DNA of 6,085 nucleotides, taken from positions 1 through 6,085 of the forward strand of contig JAFZFW010000135.1 of assembly GCA_017555685.1 (NCBI GenBank), written 5' to 3'. A program made the position numbers and the translations under genes. How positions within the stretch are numbered: position 1 is the first letter of the stretch; every line of letters begins with the position of its first letter. Below the pieces are notes generated by a model. The model was not told the origin of the DNA. It did not search any database and worked only from the letters and a program-made list of their open reading frames with translations. The DNA is from Methanocorpusculum sp. GTDB taxonomy: Archaea > Halobacteriota > Methanomicrobia > Methanomicrobiales > Methanocorpusculaceae. Positions 5,615 to 6,085 of the stretch are shown piece by piece.

Positions 5615-5623
5615 ATTACTATC
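5615..5623 (+). promoter_or_regulatory. Candidate TATA box of rpiA
   Basis: ATTACTATC, preceded by CAAAG-like purines that resemble a BRE, has its centre about 26 nt before the rpiA ATG. This predicts initiation at or next to the start codon (leaderless transcript), in line with the lack of a Shine-Dalgarno site. The better-looking ATATATTA at 5633-5640 is too close to the ATG. Low certainty. Confidence 0.3.
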
Positions 5624-5644
5624 TGATACAACATATATTACTCC

Positions 5645-6085
5645 ATGAGCGATGCAGCTGCAAACGCCAAGCAGGACGCAGGATTCCGCGCGGCAGATAT
5701 GGTTGAAGATGGAATGATTGTCGGACTTGGTACCGGTTCTACGGTTTTCTTCGCAATGGAGAGACTGGGCGAGAGAATCAAGAACGAAGGCCTCAGAATT
5801 CTGGGTGTTCCAACCTCCCACCAGACCGCAATGCGTGCTGAAGAGTACGGCATTCCGCTGACCACCTTATCCCTCCACCCGACCCTGGATATCGCAATCG
5901 ATGGAGCAGACCAGGTTTCCCCGGAGAAGAACTTAATCAAGGGACGCGGCGCAGCACTTCTTCGCGAGAAGATTGTGGCAGACGCTGCAAAGAAGTTCGT
6001 GGTTGTTATTGACCCGTCCAAGTCCGTTGCAGTCCCGAACGCAGCCGTCCCGATTGAGATTCTTCCGTTTGCATACGGCAGTGTC
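5645..6085 (+). CDS. rpiA: Ribose-5-phosphate isomerase A (3' end cut by window edge)
   Basis: The frame runs from the ATG at 5645 to the right edge (147 codons, no stop); family members are usually about 220-240 residues, so roughly a third is missing. The enzyme interconverts ribulose 5-phosphate and ribose 5-phosphate, feeding PRPP and nucleotide synthesis. Visible motifs are the phosphate loop GLGTGSTV (27-34), DGAD (86-89), KGRGAALLREKI (99-110) and VIDPSK (121-126). D86, D89, K99 and E108 match the E. coli active-site residues D81, D84, K94 and E103. The residue after DGAD is Gln (Q90) where Glu is common; it is not one of those four active-site residues. I kept the ATG at 5645 over M19 because the N-terminal helix (AKQDAGFRAADMV) is part of the fold. 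There is no ribosome binding site, so a leaderless transcript is likely. Confidence 0.95.
   Translation, partial: MSDAAANAKQDAGFRAADMVEDGMIVGLGTGSTVFFAMERLGERIKNEGLRILGVPTSHQTAMRAEEYGIPLTTLSLHPTLDIAIDGADQVSPEKNLIKGRGAALLREKIVADAAKKFVVVIDPSKSVAVPNAAVPIEILPFAYGSV

Noticed and set aside
5638..6021. 127-codon minus-strand open frame opposite rpiA
   Set aside because: It is antisense to rpiA, which has all its active-site motifs.
1..6085. CRISPR arrays, insertion sequences, tRNA or rRNA genes
   Set aside because: I read for regular spaced repeats, transposase motifs, terminal repeats and tRNA-like cloverleafs and saw none; nearly all the DNA is accounted for by core genes.

Overview
This window looks like chromosomal core DNA from a euryarchaeon. 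It carries an archaeal sliding clamp (PCNA), the iron-sulfur large subunit of the archaeal/eukaryotic-type primase (PriL), an archaeal-style PyrD/PyrK pair, A/T-rich TATA-like promoters, oligo-T terminators and AGGGG/AGGGAG-type ribosome binding sites. Near-balanced base composition and the gene families suggest a methanogen of the Methanomicrobiales, perhaps Methanocorpusculum-like. The genus is an inference from memory, not something read from the sequence.

The layout has three blocks. (1) On the minus strand, reading right to left from about 2900 to the left edge, is a tight four-gene run: pyrD, pyrK (8-nt overlap), a CpXC zinc-ribbon protein (2-nt gap), and a second paralogous CpXC protein (ATGA stop/start overlap) that leaves the window probably only a few codons before its stop. 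(2) Also on the minus strand, upstream of that run, lies pcn-priL (7-nt gap). It is separated from pyrD by a 105-nt gap holding two T6 tracts (probable priL terminator), two inverted repeats and a plausible pyrD promoter. (3) On the plus strand, rlmE (FtsJ family) is divergent from pcn across a 108-nt gap with a palindromic A/T core. It is followed by a probable terminator and then the first 147 codons of rpiA, cut by the right edge.

Functionally, pcn and priL serve DNA replication. PyrD/PyrK oxidise dihydroorotate to orotate in pyrimidine synthesis. RlmE methylates 23S rRNA. RpiA supplies ribose 5-phosphate, the precursor of the PRPP that the next pyrimidine step consumes. The least explained part is the pair of CpXC proteins locked into the pyrDK transcription unit; their function is unknown. 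I see no tRNA, rRNA, CRISPR array, transposon or sign of recent transfer. Apart from the CpXC pair, the points of interest are small regulatory palindromes in the two main intergenic gaps.
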